Assembly (NCBI GenBank): GCA_036346395.1
Contig: CM070606.1
Coordinates: 21,872,915-21,936,914 of the forward strand
Origin: Hsuehochloa calcarea
Lineage: Eukaryota > Streptophyta > Magnoliopsida > Poales > Poaceae
Length of the DNA: 64,000 bases
Direction: 5' to 3'
Each line of letters opens with the position of its first letter. Positions within the stretch are counted from its first letter, which is position 1. This document shows, piece by piece, positions 33,706 through 46,100 of the stretch. Below the pieces are notes generated by a model. It was given only the letters and a program-made list of their open reading frames with translations. It searched no databases and was not told where the DNA came from. Position numbers and translations under genes: made by a program.

Positions 33706-34529
33706 ATTACTTCTCATTATTGTTTTTGTATGCTAGTCAAGCTATCGCTCATTATCATTAGCTTATGTTTTTATTGTGTTACATGCTTTAGAATACTTGG
33801 ACGAGAGGATCGCCTGAGAGTGAAGCAACCAAGGATGACTTTTTATGTACATCTTGAAACATTTTCCCATTAATATTTGCATTATTCTAAATTTAAATTT
33901 CATAATTACCATTTTCCCAAATTCGGTTTTTCCGGTTTTTCCGATTGCTCGATTCTGCGTATCGATAGCAGAATCGTCCGGCACGGCGCAGAAAATTTGG
34001 AGTTCAAAAAATCAAAATTTGAATTCAACCCGGTTTTTTTTGAAATTTCCAGAATCGCCGCAGAATCACGGTTATCGTTATCGCCCGGGTCGGATTTAAT
34101 CCGGTAGCGAGATTTCAATCCCTGGTGGCCACTCCTCGAATCTGGACCATCGCCACCCCACTCATCTTCCTCCAATTCCCCCGCCACGTCGACGCCACAG
34201 CACTTGATTCGCACACCTTCAACCTCGCTATCGCCAGAACCATCCTCGCCACTGGCCATCCGCATACACCCCGTCCCTCGGCGCTTGAAGAGCCCCCTAC
34301 GTCGCATTCCCGGTCTCCCTCTCCCATCCTAGCTTCGTCGCCGCTGATCCACCCAACTCCCCGTCCCCATCTCCTCTCACCCTACCATCTCGTGGAAAGT
34401 TTGTATTTTTGTTGCAACGCACGGACACTCTGCTAGTTAATAAAAAAAATCCCATAATTCCATTCATACTTGCCAATATCATTCCAATGGTCAAATCAAT
34501 CCAACTCTTGGAATTGGACATTCCGGTAT

Positions 34530-34580
34530 CGACCGGATTTTATTTTATACACACATACACATACACATACATACATATAT
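34530..34580. repeat. Short AC/AT-rich simple repeat
   Basis: About 50 bp of ACACATACACATACATACATATAT-type sequence next to the Helitron-like right end. Microsatellite-like, no other feature. Confidence 0.7.
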
Positions 34581-35393
34581 AGTATTATTCCAAATACATA
34601 GTAGGAGAATCAAATATAACAAAGAGAAAAAAAAAAGATCAAACCCACAACCATAAGTCTAGGCATCACCAATCATATTCTTTATTTCCAAGAGGCAGTC
34701 ATCAAGCGCTTTATACTCCTCTGTATCTGAGAAGTCTGTTGCCTACAAAAGGAAGAACAATTGCTACAATGAGTTATCTGGAGGACATGAAACATAGAGA
34801 CGAGAGAGAGATTACTGATCTCAAAGATAATATTTTGTTATGCGTGCAAACAGTCTCAAATATTATATTTTAGCTATCCATAATTTGTCGACTACCCAGA
34901 GCATGAAGAGCATAAAAGGAGCAAAACTCACAGAAATGGAACACTGGATCATATTATAACTCTATTATTAACCAAACTTTCTAGTTAAGGATGGGTATTC
35001 TTTAGATTATTTCATCCAAGAATTAAGGATTGACATCAATTTCATATCAGGAAAGTGGAACAGTACAAGAGAAATTCAAGTACCTGTTTTAAGGAGCTTT
35101 TGAGGGTGCATCTCTGCTGATAATAATTCTCGCTGGCTTCCAGTTTTGGAAGAAATTTCCATGTACACCTTGCAAAGCTGCAGAGAAGCTTGAGCATACT
35201 TCGTGAACTTCTTTTGGTCATGCCATAGTCCTGAACCCTGTTAGGACAACAATCTAATAAGATGACGTGACAAAAAAGAAGAGTATATTTCATGGAAGTA
35301 CACGTATTTGACGGAATAATAGCAAAACTACACTTTCGAATTTTACACAAAACTACACATTCTTTGCCAAGAATATCACTAAACTAACCTTTA

Positions 35394-35536
35394 TGTTAAG
35401 TCTTAAACATATTAGTAGTCTCTCTGTCTTAACCTATGTAGCCTATGAGGCCCAACTAATCTTGTCTATATATATCTTCTCAATAATGAATCAAATGCAC
35501 ACAATTGTGTAGCAAAATGCTCTTTTAAATCTAACA
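35394..35536 (+). repeat. 5' LTR, 143 bp
   Basis: TGTTAAGTCTTAAACATATT to AAATCTAACA; matched by the 3' LTR at 39027-39177. Confidence 0.85.
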
Positions 35537-36271
35537 TGGTATAAGAACCTAGGGTTAGGGTTAGGAACTAGACCCGATCCGGCCACCGCCATCCTCACCG
35601 TGCAACAACCTTTCCTCTCCCTCTCCCGTGGTTCATTCGAATCTGGTGTCCTCCACGTGTGCCTCCTCCGCGTGTGCTTCTGCTCTACGACAAGAAGAGT
35701 CCTCTGTTCCAGCACTACTCGACTCCTCTGCTCGCCGCTGCCTCGACTCCTCTGCTCCGGAGCCGTTCGGTTGCTCTGCCCCTCTACTCTGTGACACCTC
35801 CGCCTACCTTGTTTGGGCCATCGCCGCCGCTTCTGCTCTGCCCCTACCTCGCTCGGGCCACCGCCGCCGCCCCTAGGCTTGATCACCTCGGTTTCTCTGA
35901 GGACAACAACGACGAGGCCTTGATCCGAGCAGGTTTGATCCCGAACGATGTCTAGCCAGGTCCGACCGCAGTGAGCGCATGCTCGATCTACAACCGTGGT
36001 ATCACCGCGGCCAACCAGTTCGACTGGGAGGAGATCGCGTTCTGGTGCTCTTCCTCTAAGGCGTCCGAACTGGCCTTCCTTCAACGGTTGGTGCTCGTGT
36101 GGCCTCCATCCGCTTTGTGCGCAAGGCCAACCATCTGGTTCCCTCTAAGGCAGTGTCGTTAGATGCTGCTATTGCTTCTTCTGTCATTGCCAACGCTTTG
36201 GAGTCTTATGCAGCGCAGTTTGGTCAAATACAGGCTCGAATGAGCAGCCTTCAAGCCTAATAGAGTCAGCT

Positions 36272-38990
36272 GTGGCATCTTCCAATGGATCCACTGGTTT
36301 TACTGCACTATCATTTCCCATGTCTGGTGCTTCACTCCCATGGCTGTTAGATTCAGGAACTTCTTTCCATGTAACACCTGATGCATCTCAGCTCCCATAT
36401 CGTTCCAGCTTTTCTAGATCTGATCGTCCATTTGATTTGGACCATTCGGAAGTTGGGGTCCACCATTTGCTTCAAAAGGTGGTCACAGTTATTATGGCAT
36501 CTTCATTGATGACCACACTCAATACACATGGATCTACTTCATGAAACACCATTCGTTGTTGATTTCTATCTATCAGTCTTTTGCTCAGATGGTTAATACT
36601 TGGTTCTCTTCTGCCATTCATGTTTTTCTTTCTGACTCTGGAGGAGAGTATCTTTCATCAGTTTTTTATTAGTTCCTTTCTTCTGATGGTACTCTTCCTC
36701 AGCTCTTGTGTCCTGGTGCTCATGTTCAAAATGACGATTGATAAGCGCAAGCATCATCACATCATTGAGACTGCTCATACTCTTCTCATTTACTCATTTG
36801 TTCCTTCACTTCTGGGGGAAGCACTCTCTACAGTAGTCTATCTCATCAACCGTTAGCCTTCTTCCAAGCTTCAGGGCAAGTATCCTAGTGAGGTCCTGTA
36901 TAGAGCACCTTTTCGCTATGCTCATTTTTGTCTTTGGTTGTGCCTGCTATGTCCTTCGAGCACCTTGTGAGCACACAAAGCTGAATACTCAGTCGGTTGA
37001 GTGTGTTTTCCTGGGTTATAGTCCAAGGCATAAGGGCTATCGTTGCTATGATCCCTCAGCACGTCGCATTCGCATCTCTCGTGATGTGACCTTCGATGAG
37101 GGCCGACCGTTCTTTTATCATCCTTGTACACATCTCACTTCTTCCACAGATTCTACCTCTTTTTTGTGTCTACCTCCTATTCTTTCACCAAACTTGCTTT
37201 CTTCAGATATACTTTCTCTACTAATTTCACCTGCAGTGTCTACTCCACCATTTTCTGACACTTCTACTTTTCCCTTTCACTATAGTCGTCAACAGAGTTC
37301 CTTCATATCCCTAGACTTCCATTCCTATTGTACCTTTTGATCTTCAATCCTCCTCTCCTCCACTTAACCCTCCAGCTAGTACCATAGAATATGACGATCG
37401 TTCTACTACATCACGATATGCCTCATGTGTTCGTTCTTCTATTCAGGCACCAGAGAGATAGGGTTTTTCTCGTGCAGTTGCAGTATCTAAGCCAAGTACC
37501 TATCAGGAGACAGCCAATATACATGAGTGGCAGTTGGCTATGACAGAGGAGCTTACAATATTAGAGTCTAAAAGCACTTGGAATCTTGTTCTACTACCGT
37601 TTGGAGCTCTTCTTATAACTTGCAAGTGGGTGTACAAAGCAAAGACAAGTCAAATGGCTCAATAGAGCGATACAAGACCCATCTTGTTGCAAGAGGTTTT
37701 CAGCAGGCTTATGGTCGAGATTATGATGAGACTTTTGCTCCAGTTCCTCATATGACTACAATCCGTAGTCTCATTGCTATTGCTGCGATACACTCATGAA
37801 CTATATTTCATATGGATGTCAAGAATGCATTTCATGGTGATCTACATTAGATCTATATACAAGCACGTCCAAGTGTTGAGGCTCCTACAAGCTATGTTTA
37901 TTATGGTCTCAAGCAGGCTCCTCATGCTTGGTTCGAGCGTTTCAGTTATGTGATTTGAGCTGCTGGTTTTACAAATATGACCATGCATTGTTTATTCACA
38001 CTTCTCAACAAGATCACACTTAGCTTCTGCTATATATAGATGATATACTGATCATAGGAGATGACATGGACAATGTGACTTGTTAAGAGATTGAGTGAAC
38101 AATTTATGATGTCAAATTTGGGATATTTGAGCTATTTTATGGGGATTAAGGTTCATTCTGATTGTGATCACTACGTTCAAGATCTACTTACTCGCTGTGG
38201 TATGACTGATATTCGCATTGCGGCCACACCCGTGGAGCTCCACCCGCAACTTCGTCCTACAGTCGGTGTACCACTAACAGATCCTTCATGTTATCGTCAG
38301 CTTGTTAAGAGTCTTGTCTATCTCATTGTCACCAAACCAGACATTGCTCATGTTGTTGGTGTGCTCAGCCAGTTTTGTTAGTATTCCCACCTTAGTCCAC
38401 TATGGTCATATTCTTCGTGTGTTGAAATACTTGAGGTTTATGTCCATGCGTCTGTTTTATTCTGGTTTGAGTCAGCTCGAGTTCCACACTTACTCTGACT
38501 GGACTTGGGCGAGTACTCCTGATGTTTGCCGATCTATCACTAACTACTGCTTCTCTCTTAGTACTTCACTCATTGCCTAGAAGTCCAAGAAGCAGACTGC
38601 GATCACACTCTAATACATAGGCTGAGTTTCGAGCCCTTACCACTACCACCTCAGAAATCGTTTGGCTCGATGGCTTTTGGCTGATCTTGGTGTTCTTTAT
38701 GATAATCCTATACATTTACCTTGTGACATTACAAGTGTCATTCAGACTGCTTGTGATCCGGTCAAGCATGAGTTGACAAAGCACATTGTGTTGATGCATC
38801 AATCACACGATCTCATTTTCGGCGGCCGACCATCAACCTCAGTATGTACCCTCAGAACTTCCCTAAGGCTCAGACTCGAGAACAACATCGACTTCATCTA
38901 CTCAAACTCAGTATATCAGATTCTCCTTATCTGCCTTGAGTTTGAAGGGGATATTAAGAGTCTTATACATATTAGTAATAACTCAGTACA
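36272..38990 (+). pseudogene. Copia pol (protease, integrase, RT, RNase H), decayed
   Basis: Protease start PWLLDSGTSFHVTPD at about 36340-36385, with the catalytic D-S-G intact. Integrase pieces: SYYGIFIDDHTQYTW-like (about 36490), LSDSGGEYLS (36632-36660), KHHHIIETAHTLLIYSFVPS and STVVYLINR. The post-integrase block VFLGYSPRHKGYRCYDPSAR is at about 37000. RT: YKTHLVARGFQQAYGRDYDE and LLLYIDDILIIG (about 38025-38060), so the Y-x-D-D motif is kept. RNase H region: DSGT-less remnants to about 38950 ending near the PPT. Frameshifts and stops separate all blocks. The 35590-36260 segment, where gag should be, shows no recognisable capsid domain. Confidence 0.83.
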
Positions 38991-39054
38991 TTAGATTCTC
39001 CTTATCTGCCTTGAGTTTGAAGGGGATATTAAGAGTCTTATACATATTAGTAAT
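38906..39054. repeat. 75-bp tandem duplication of the PPT-LTR junction
   Basis: Copies at 38906-38980 and 38981-39054 each contain CTTATCTGCCTTGAGTTTGA, the purine tract GAAGGGGATA and the first 27 bp of the LTR. Both copies therefore carry a potential plus-strand primer site next to an LTR start. Confidence 0.85.
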
Positions 39055-39177
39055 CTCTCTCTTGGCTCATATGACACATATAGCACATAAGGTCCAACTA
39101 ATCCTATCTATATAATCTTCTCACTAATGAATAAAATGCATAGTTGTGAATAACAAAATTATCTCATAAATCAAACA
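39027..39177 (+). repeat. 3' LTR, about 151 bp
   Basis: TATTAAGAGTCTTATACATA to AATCAAACA; terminal TG changed to TA. Pair of 35394-35536. Confidence 0.82.
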
Positions 39178-39182
39178 CTTTA

Positions 39183-39794
39183 ATGCATTCCCGTTCAAGG
39201 CAATGGTTACTAACTATATGGGCCATGTGTAAGCAACACAAGGTAGTGTTGGCGCATAACAGTGACTTGAAAGGACGTGACACGCAAGACCAAGACATGC
39301 CTTGTGATCCTGATGGTATGGTACCGACCAAAACAAGCCACTTGCTGATGTGTGCAATACATGTGGCAATAAAACTAGCCTTGTTTCTCCTACTAATGGG
39401 ACTGATGGTGTGTGGTTTTCTGACACATTTTACCAATCCTTGTGTAGTTCACTGAAATGTTCTCTTAAAAGTGATAGTCCTGTGATAGTTTTGCTAGACT
39501 ACGTGTAAAAAAATAATTAATAACAAGTCAGTGTTATATAATCGCATTATATAAGAAAAATAAAAATCAGCATTTAAAGTAAAAGCATATTTTCAAAGAT
39601 ATTGCTTATGAAGCAATAAATCATTGTATCCATCATAATCTCTGCTGCTTAAGAAGATAGAAGAGGAAATATCGAAGGCAACCAATCTCCCATCAACCCA
39701 ACAGTCTGTTTATTTTATTGGTATTAAAAAGCTATCACAAATATAAAGAGAAATATCAAATATGTGATCTGTACTATTGTTAAAACATATAGTG
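39183..39794. other. Intron sequence, nothing recognised
   Basis: AT-rich interval between two copia insertions inside the intron of the TTC27-like gene. Short open frames only; no terminal repeats or domain motifs seen. Confidence 0.5.
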
Positions 39795-39974
39795 AACATT
39801 GTTAGAATAGGGTGTTATAATAGAAACTCTTTTGTATTTCCTTATATGCCTTATGTATTTCCTTATATATATGGCATATATCCCCTTGTACTCCCGATAT
39901 ATATTGCCCATTAGGTATTTCCTATATATATTGTCTATTAGACCTCTTGAATAATACATAATATATTCATAACA

Positions 39975-41334
39975 TTGTATCAGGGTTAGGGTTAGTGTTT
40001 CCCCTGTGATAGCCTAACCTTTATTTCGCATCCACTGCCACCAGGAGGAGCAATCTCTGCTCCCAGGGGCGGTCACATTAGTTGTAGTCTTTCGTCGTCA
40101 AGCACCAGCAAGCCTAGCAGTTGCCATCTTCCAGTGACAGAGATCACCAGGCCTCCGCATCCTCCGATTGGCTTCTTGGTACCGAAGCCTTCCACACCTC
40201 CGCATCCTCCGCCGCCTCTTGCCATGGTGTCCAGGGATCTCCGGCGGTTGCTCGGTGGCGCGGCCCTTGCCTTTCATAAATCTGGATCTAGTCGGGAGGG
40301 TGCCACGACATCCCCCCGTGCGTCGTCCGATCCCGCCGCCGGATCCGCGCCGCCCGAGCCTCCTGAGCTCCTCTACTCGAGCTCCTGGCCGCACCGCCTC
40401 GGATCAAGTTGCCCCGATTCAGATTCGTGCCTCCTCTGCCCTGTGCGCGCCAGGTGCAGCCACCGCCTCCGGATCGACGCACCCACCGGTCGCCCTCGAT
40501 CCCACTCGTCGTCTTCTTGGACCGCTGCCGTCACCGTCCAGATCAGCCCTGTACCGTCGTCCTCTGCTCGGCACCGCCTCCCTCCTTTGCTTCGGCTGCA
40601 CCTCTCTCGCGCCGCCTTGACACGTCGGAGCCTTCGGTGGAGAGGTAGGAGAGAAGAGAGGGGTCTACTGTCACTGCTCTTAGCCTTGTCACCGAGTGCC
40701 GCTACCCAAAGTGCTACTGCTTTCCTGTTGTTGGAGTCAGTGGTGATTGAGAAAAGAGAAAGAGAGGAGTCGTTTGGTATTGAGAAAAGAGAGGAGAAAA
40801 AAGCTGGTGTTGGTTGTATCTGCTGCTAGTCTTGAGTCTTTTTTTTCGTTGCATCCATCCAAGTCCGTAGCGCTCTTATCTTTGAGTTCGTCTAAGCCAT
40901 GCGAGTCCACAAATTCGTTGTCAGTCAGTTGATTTCTTTGCTAACCACAGTCTGTCCTCTTGGATCGAGAGTGGCGCTCTTCTTTCCCTTTTGCATGGCA
41001 GCAACTACTGCTCTTCTCTCCAAGCCGATGTAGATTGTAAAAGTCGTTATAATACCGCCGCTCTCATTGAGTCGCCGCCCCGCGCTTCTTCCGCACTGCG
41101 CCTCCGTTACACTTCTTGTGCACTGCGTCGCTACCATCTTGGTCTTCGATCTTACGCCGCTATACTTGTATCTATTCCTCTTCGGCTTAATTTGACAGCT
41201 TTCTCTATTCATGCTTGTTTCATATTCTTCGTCGTGTTGTCGCGGTCGATTTTGCTCTCGCTTGCCTCTACTTTCTCAGCTCCTGCACCTTGTGCTTTAT
41301 GGGTTGTCGCACGACACCGGGTGGGAGATCTTTT
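39975..41334 (+). other. GC-rich internal cargo of the small LTR element
   Basis: Contains an open frame at 40134-40829 (231 residues, Pro/Ser/Arg-rich: PPHPPIGFLVPKPSTPPHPP) plus overlapping frames of similar length on both strands. No retroelement domain is recognised. The strong GC shift from its AT-rich LTRs suggests captured host sequence or an old gag leader. Low-complexity composition alone can keep such frames open, so it is not called as a gene. Confidence 0.35.
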
Positions 41335-42059
41335 TGTTAGAAGTATTTATATGTTGTGTTATTCTTCCCTACTTTTTGGTGTTTTCTGCATATTCTGGAT
41401 AGGCCCATTGGCCCCTTGCAATACAATAAATCAATTCCCAACTCTTGATTCCCGTCTCCTCTCCCTTTTTCTTTCGTGCGGCGCCCATCCTATTTCCCCA
41501 AGGCGCCGTTGGTCTCTCCTTGCTCCCCCTCCCAGACATCGCTAGTCGCCTCCCCGAGCCTTCTCTTGCCTAGATCCAACCCCTCGACGTCGCTCAATGC
41601 CTCGAGCCTTCCCCCACCCAGTTTCGGCTCCACAACGTTGCCCGACGCCGTCCCGGGCCCTCTCCTGTCCAGATCCGGCACCCGACGCCGCCGCGACACC
41701 CTTCCTCGAAGTGCGCCACGCCGTGCTCGCACCGGCCAAGGCGTCTCCCGCCTGCTCGCCTTCCCTACGTCACCCGACGCTGAGCTCCTCTGCTCACGAC
41801 TCCTCTATGACGTCGCACGGCGCAGTCCCGAGCTGGATGCTCCACCTCGGGTCCGACCGCCGCCGCCGAGTACCTCTTCTCGCGGCACCGCTGCCGAGCA
41901 CCCCTGCTGCTGACGCTCTGCTCGGGACCGGCGAGAGGTGGCGGGCTCGACGTCTTCTTCAGCTGCTGCCCAGCGTGTTGTGGACTGCATCGCGTCACTC
42001 CGGCGTGCAGTGGCCATCACAAAAGATGGTACCCTCCGGAACCTCGAGTACAAGTACCG

Positions 42060-42900
42060 TCTCGGTTCCGAAGTCGCCGGTCACCTTCAACGGTGTCAAC
42101 TACCGTGAGTTCGCCCAACATATGAGGATTCACTTGCGGGGACAGCGCCTGTAGGTCTACCTCACCGGCGAGTGACCTTGCTCACCCCACCCCATCCCGT
42201 CAACCGAGACCGTTTTCCCTGTTGATGCTACTAAGGATGTTCAGCGGGTTGCGATTGCCGCCTTTGAGGACGCGCTCGAGAAGTACCAGACGTAGCTCCA
42301 CGCCTATGAGGTGTGGAACAATGGGGATGCTAAGTCCTCTGCCATCGTGGTGGCCGGCATTGAGCCCGAGCACGCGTTCGATGTGCTTGGTTTGTCTATG
42401 ACCAAGGAGATGTGGGATCATCTTTGTGCCCACTAAGAGCCGAAGAGCGAGGCCTTGTACCTTTCCGCTCTTCGAGAGGAGCAATCTCTCCAGCAGCAGA
42501 ACGCCACCGTGGACGCCTTCCACTAGTAGTTGGCTGCAGTTTGTCGTCATCTTGACTCTTTGGGGCCAGATGTCTGCCGGTCCTGCACCTGCTGTGTCCG
42601 TCAGCAGGCTCACTTGGAGACTCGTCGCCTCCACGAGATCCTCACTCGCCTTCGTCCGGAGTATGAGGTGGCTCGCTCTCAGTTGCTGATGAGACAACCC
42701 CTTCCCTCAACATTGGAGGCTCTCGCTGCTACTCGGGTAGAGGAGTCTCGTCTTCGCACAATAGGGATTCTCCAGTAACCCTCTTCAGTCTTGGCTGTTC
42801 ACACCCCAGTACCGGTGCTTACGCCTTCCTCTACTCCTATGGCTGCTGCTACTACTCCCACCGGCCTTCACTGTGATTACTGTGATCGATCTGGGCACAC
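42060..42900 (+). pseudogene. Copia gag of the nested element
   Basis: Capsid-type sequence: VTFNGVNYREFAQHMRIHLR, VDATKDVQRVAIAAFEDALE, SALREEQSLQQQNATVDAF, ETRRLHEILTRLRPEYEVAR. The zinc knuckle is CDYCDRSGHTVQYC (about 42872-42915), C-x2-C-x4-H-x4-C and intact. Several in-frame stops (TAG/TAA, often where CAG or GAG is expected, for example after RGQRL and before LHAYEVW) inactivate it. Most of these fit C-to-T or G-to-T changes. Confidence 0.8.
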
Positions 42901-43109
42901 TGTCCAGTACTGTCGCTAGAATCAGAATGCTCGCCGGGGTGGCCGCCCTTCGAGAGGGGAGTTGGCTCCTCCCAGTTAGGTTCACGCCAGAGTTCCTTGG
43001 AGCAAACACACCAGGAGATGCTGACACTGTTCGACACCTTGCTGCTTCTGCTCCTGCACCGGGTACTGCTGTTCGGTCTTCTGGTCCTGCGCCACCACCT
43101 CCTTCAGGT

Positions 43110-46100
43110 ATATCATCTCCTTGGATTCTGGATTCCGGTGCTTCTTTCCACATGACACCGGACTCTACTCATCTCTCCTCTGTGAGATCACCTGATCTTC
43201 CTCTCATAATTCAGACTGCATATGGGACATCTCTTCCTATTGTAGGACGTGACACTCTTTCCACTTCATCTTTTCATGTTCCTACTGTATCTCATGTTCT
43301 AAGTCTTACTATGCAACTTATGTCAGCTGGTCAGATCACTGATCATGGCAACTCATGTCAGCTGGTCAGATCACTGATCATGGTTGTCGTATCATACTTG
43401 ATTCTGACTCTTGTTGTGTTCAGGATCGTCGTACGGGGTTTCTGGTTGGGACTGGTCCTAGGCGTCATTATTCCCAGCGTCTTTGGGAGCTCGACTGGCT
43501 ACATCTTCCTTCCGCTGTATCCACCAGCCAGTCAGCCAATACCATCGCCTTGGCTTCCGCTGCTTCTTCCACCACCACTTTTGTCCAGTGGCACTATCGG
43601 TTAGGTCACATTGGTGGTTCTCGTCTTTCGTCAATAATCGGGAGTGGTGTTCTAGATTCTATTTTTGGTGACACTACTTTACATTGTACGGGGTTGCAAG
43701 CTTGGCAAGCAGCTGCAACTCCCTTATCCCTCTAGTGATTTTGAGTCTCAGCGTCCTTTTGATTTGATTCACTTTGATGTTTGGGGACCGACTCCCTTCA
43801 CTTCGAAAGGGGGTCATACCTATTATGTGATCTTTATTGATGATTATTCGAGATACACTTGGCACTATCTTATGTCTTCTCGCAATCAGCTTCTTTCCAT
43901 TTACCAGTAATTTACCATCGTAGTTCGCACTCAGTTTGAATCGACCATTCGTATTTTTGTGTGCAGATTCTATTGGTGAATATCTCTCACTTCACTTCAT
44001 CGTTTTTTTGTTTAGCAGGGCACTCTCCCTTAGTATTCTTATCCTGGTGCTCATGCCCAAAATGGTGTCACTGAGCGCAAGCATCTTCATCTCCTTGAGA
44101 CAGCTAGAGCTCCCATGCTTACTACTCATGTCCCACCTCATTTTTCAATTGAAGTTGTCTCTACCGCTGCCTTTCTTATCAATCGGCAGCCTACTTCTGC
44201 TCTCAAAGGATGTACCCCTTTTGAGCGTCTCACTGGTTCACTATCCCAGGACAGTCACCTTCTCAGTCGGTTGAATGTGTTTTTCTTGGCTACAGCTCTG
44301 CAAAAGAGTTATCGTAGCTATGATCCTATTGCTCGACAATGAGGATCTCTCGCGACATCACTTTTGATGAGTCTCGTCCTTACTATCATTGTTCCTCAAC
44401 CACCAGCTCTACTTTCGCTGAGTCGCTTTTCTTCTAGACTTTTTGTGATTCTTTGCCACCATCTCCGTCCCCACTGTCTCCACCACAGTCTCCTTCGCCA
44501 CCATCTCTCTTGTCTCCTTCGGTTTCCTCACTTCCTTCGGAGGTTCCTACCAGCTCTCTTGTCAAGATATCTCCTTTTCCGCTGCACTACTCTCGTTGTC
44601 CACAGTTTACTACTCCTCCAGTTGCGCCTTCTACTCCTTTCACTCCCTCGTCATTGTTCGGTCCCACTCCAGCCTCGCCTCCTAGGTATGATCTTTGTGA
44701 TCGTCGGACTATCAAGCTCCTGAGCGTTACGACTTTCTGCGGCCGCTGCTCTTCTTGAGTCTCCGACTTACAGTCAGGCTATTGTTCATTCGGAGTGGTA
44801 GCAGGCGATGGCTAAGGAGATTACTACCTTTGAGCGCACCGGGACTTGGGATATTGTTCCCCTACTTGCTCGTGTTACTCGGATCACGTGCAAGTGGGTT
44901 TACAAGATTAAGATTCGCTCCGATGGCTCTCTTGAGCGCTACAAGGCTCGTCTTGTAGCTCGTGATTTTCATCAAGAGCTTGGTCGTGACTATGACGAGA
45001 CTTTTGCATCTGTTGCTCACATGACCACTGTTCGGACCCTTTTGGCAGTTGCTTCTCTTCGTCAGTAGTCCATTTCTCAACTGGACGTCAAAAATACCTT
45101 CCTCAATGGCGAGTTGCGTGAGGTCTACATGCAGCCACCTTTTGGGTATTCTGTCTCTGACGGCATGGTGTGTCGTCTTCGTCGCTCTACGGTCTCAAGT
45201 AAGCTCCTCGAGCCTGGGTTGAGCCCTTCACCTCTATTGTCACTGAGGTCGATTTCACCGTCAGGGATCATGACCCTGCTCTTTTTGTTTACACCTCTCC
45301 TCGTGGTCGGAATCTTCTTCTGTATGTTGATGATATGACCATCACAAGTGATGATCCTCAGTACATCGACTTTGTGAAGAAGCGTCTCAGTGATAAATTC
45401 TTGATATCTGACATGGGTCCACTTCGTTATTTTCTTGAGATTGAGGTCATTTCTACGCCAGAGGACTACCATCTCTTTAGGAGAAGTACATTCAGGACCT
45501 TCTTGCTCGCGCTTGTCTCACTGATCAGCGCACAGTGGATACTCCCATAGAGCTTGGAGTTCACCTTCGACTTATTGATGGAGAGCCCCTTGTGGATCCC
45601 ACTCGCTACCGTCACCTTGTTGGTAGTCTTATCTATCTTGGGATCACTCGACCTGACAACTCTCATCCTGTTCACATTCTGAGTTAGTTTGCTTCGGCTC
45701 CCACTCAGCTTCACTACAATCACCTTCTGCATGTCCTTCGATATCTTCGTGGTACCATTTCTCGTCGCCTTTTCTTTTCTCGCTCTAGCTCCTTGCAGCT
45801 CAAGGTGTACTCTGATGCGACATGGGCTAGTGAACACTCTAATCGTCGATCTCTTTCTACCTACCGTGTTTTCCTTGAATCCTCTCTGATTGCCTGGAAG
45901 ACCAAAAGGTAGACAACAATTTCCCGCTCGAGTGTTGAGGCTGAGTTGAGGGCTATGGCATCGTTAACAGCTGAGGTCACATGGTTACGGTGGCTCCTTC
46001 AGGATTTTGTTGTCTCTGTAACGATATCGACCCTACTTTTGTCTGACAGCACTGGTGCGATCAGTATTGCGCGAGATCCAATGAAGCATGAACTCACTAA

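Larger units (their letters stand above)
29737..34124 (+). mobile_element. hAT superfamily DNA transposon
   Basis: 4388 bp with Ac-type ends: CAGAGAT on the left and ATCCCTG (CAGGGAT reversed) on the right. The 8-bp target duplication GTGGCCAC is exact on both sides (29729-29736 and 34125-34132), and an 8-bp TSD is diagnostic for hAT. It encodes a BED-finger/hAT-dimerisation transposase, broken by stops. Subterminal regions contain repeated CGGTTTTTCCGG-like and CCGG words. Confidence 0.88.
29594..34436 (+). mobile_element. Helitron-like element (non-autonomous) interrupted by a hAT element
   Basis: The right end GTTGCAACGCACGGACACTCTGCTAG, followed by T, has the form of rice-type Helitron 3' termini (CTAG before T, with a short GTTGCAAC palindrome upstream). 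The left end A/TCTTATCTTAACTAATAAAAG begins with TC after A, as Helitrons do, but the exact first base could be 29594 or 29599. Without the 4.4-kb hAT insertion it would be about 450 bp, with no Rep/helicase. Assignment rests on terminal similarity only. Confidence 0.5.
35394..39177 (+). mobile_element. Ty1/copia element with short LTRs, in a TTC27-like intron
   Basis: 3.8 kb with a 143-bp 5' LTR (35394-35536), a ~151-bp 3' LTR (39027-39177) and the target duplication CTTTA at 35389-35393 and 39178-39182. The primer site TGGTATAAGAACC (35537) is a decayed form of TGGTATCAGAGC. The internal region holds a decayed pol. It lies in sense orientation opposite to the host exons, in the intron between 35237 and 46735. 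Confidence 0.88.

Noticed and set aside
35545..35570. GGGTTAGGGTTAGG, telomere-like repeat
   Set aside because: Only two or three units, located directly after a copia primer site; a similar short run near 39980 also follows an LTR end. Plant telomeres are TTTAGGG arrays.
35491..36084. 197-residue minus-strand frame
   Set aside because: It lies antisense to the 5' part of a copia element, starts within its LTR and shows no domain; GC-rich composition explains the open frame.
40134..40829. 231-residue Pro/Ser/Arg-rich protein as a confirmed gene
   Set aside because: No domain, competing frames of similar length, and location inside an LTR element; kept only as unknown cargo.
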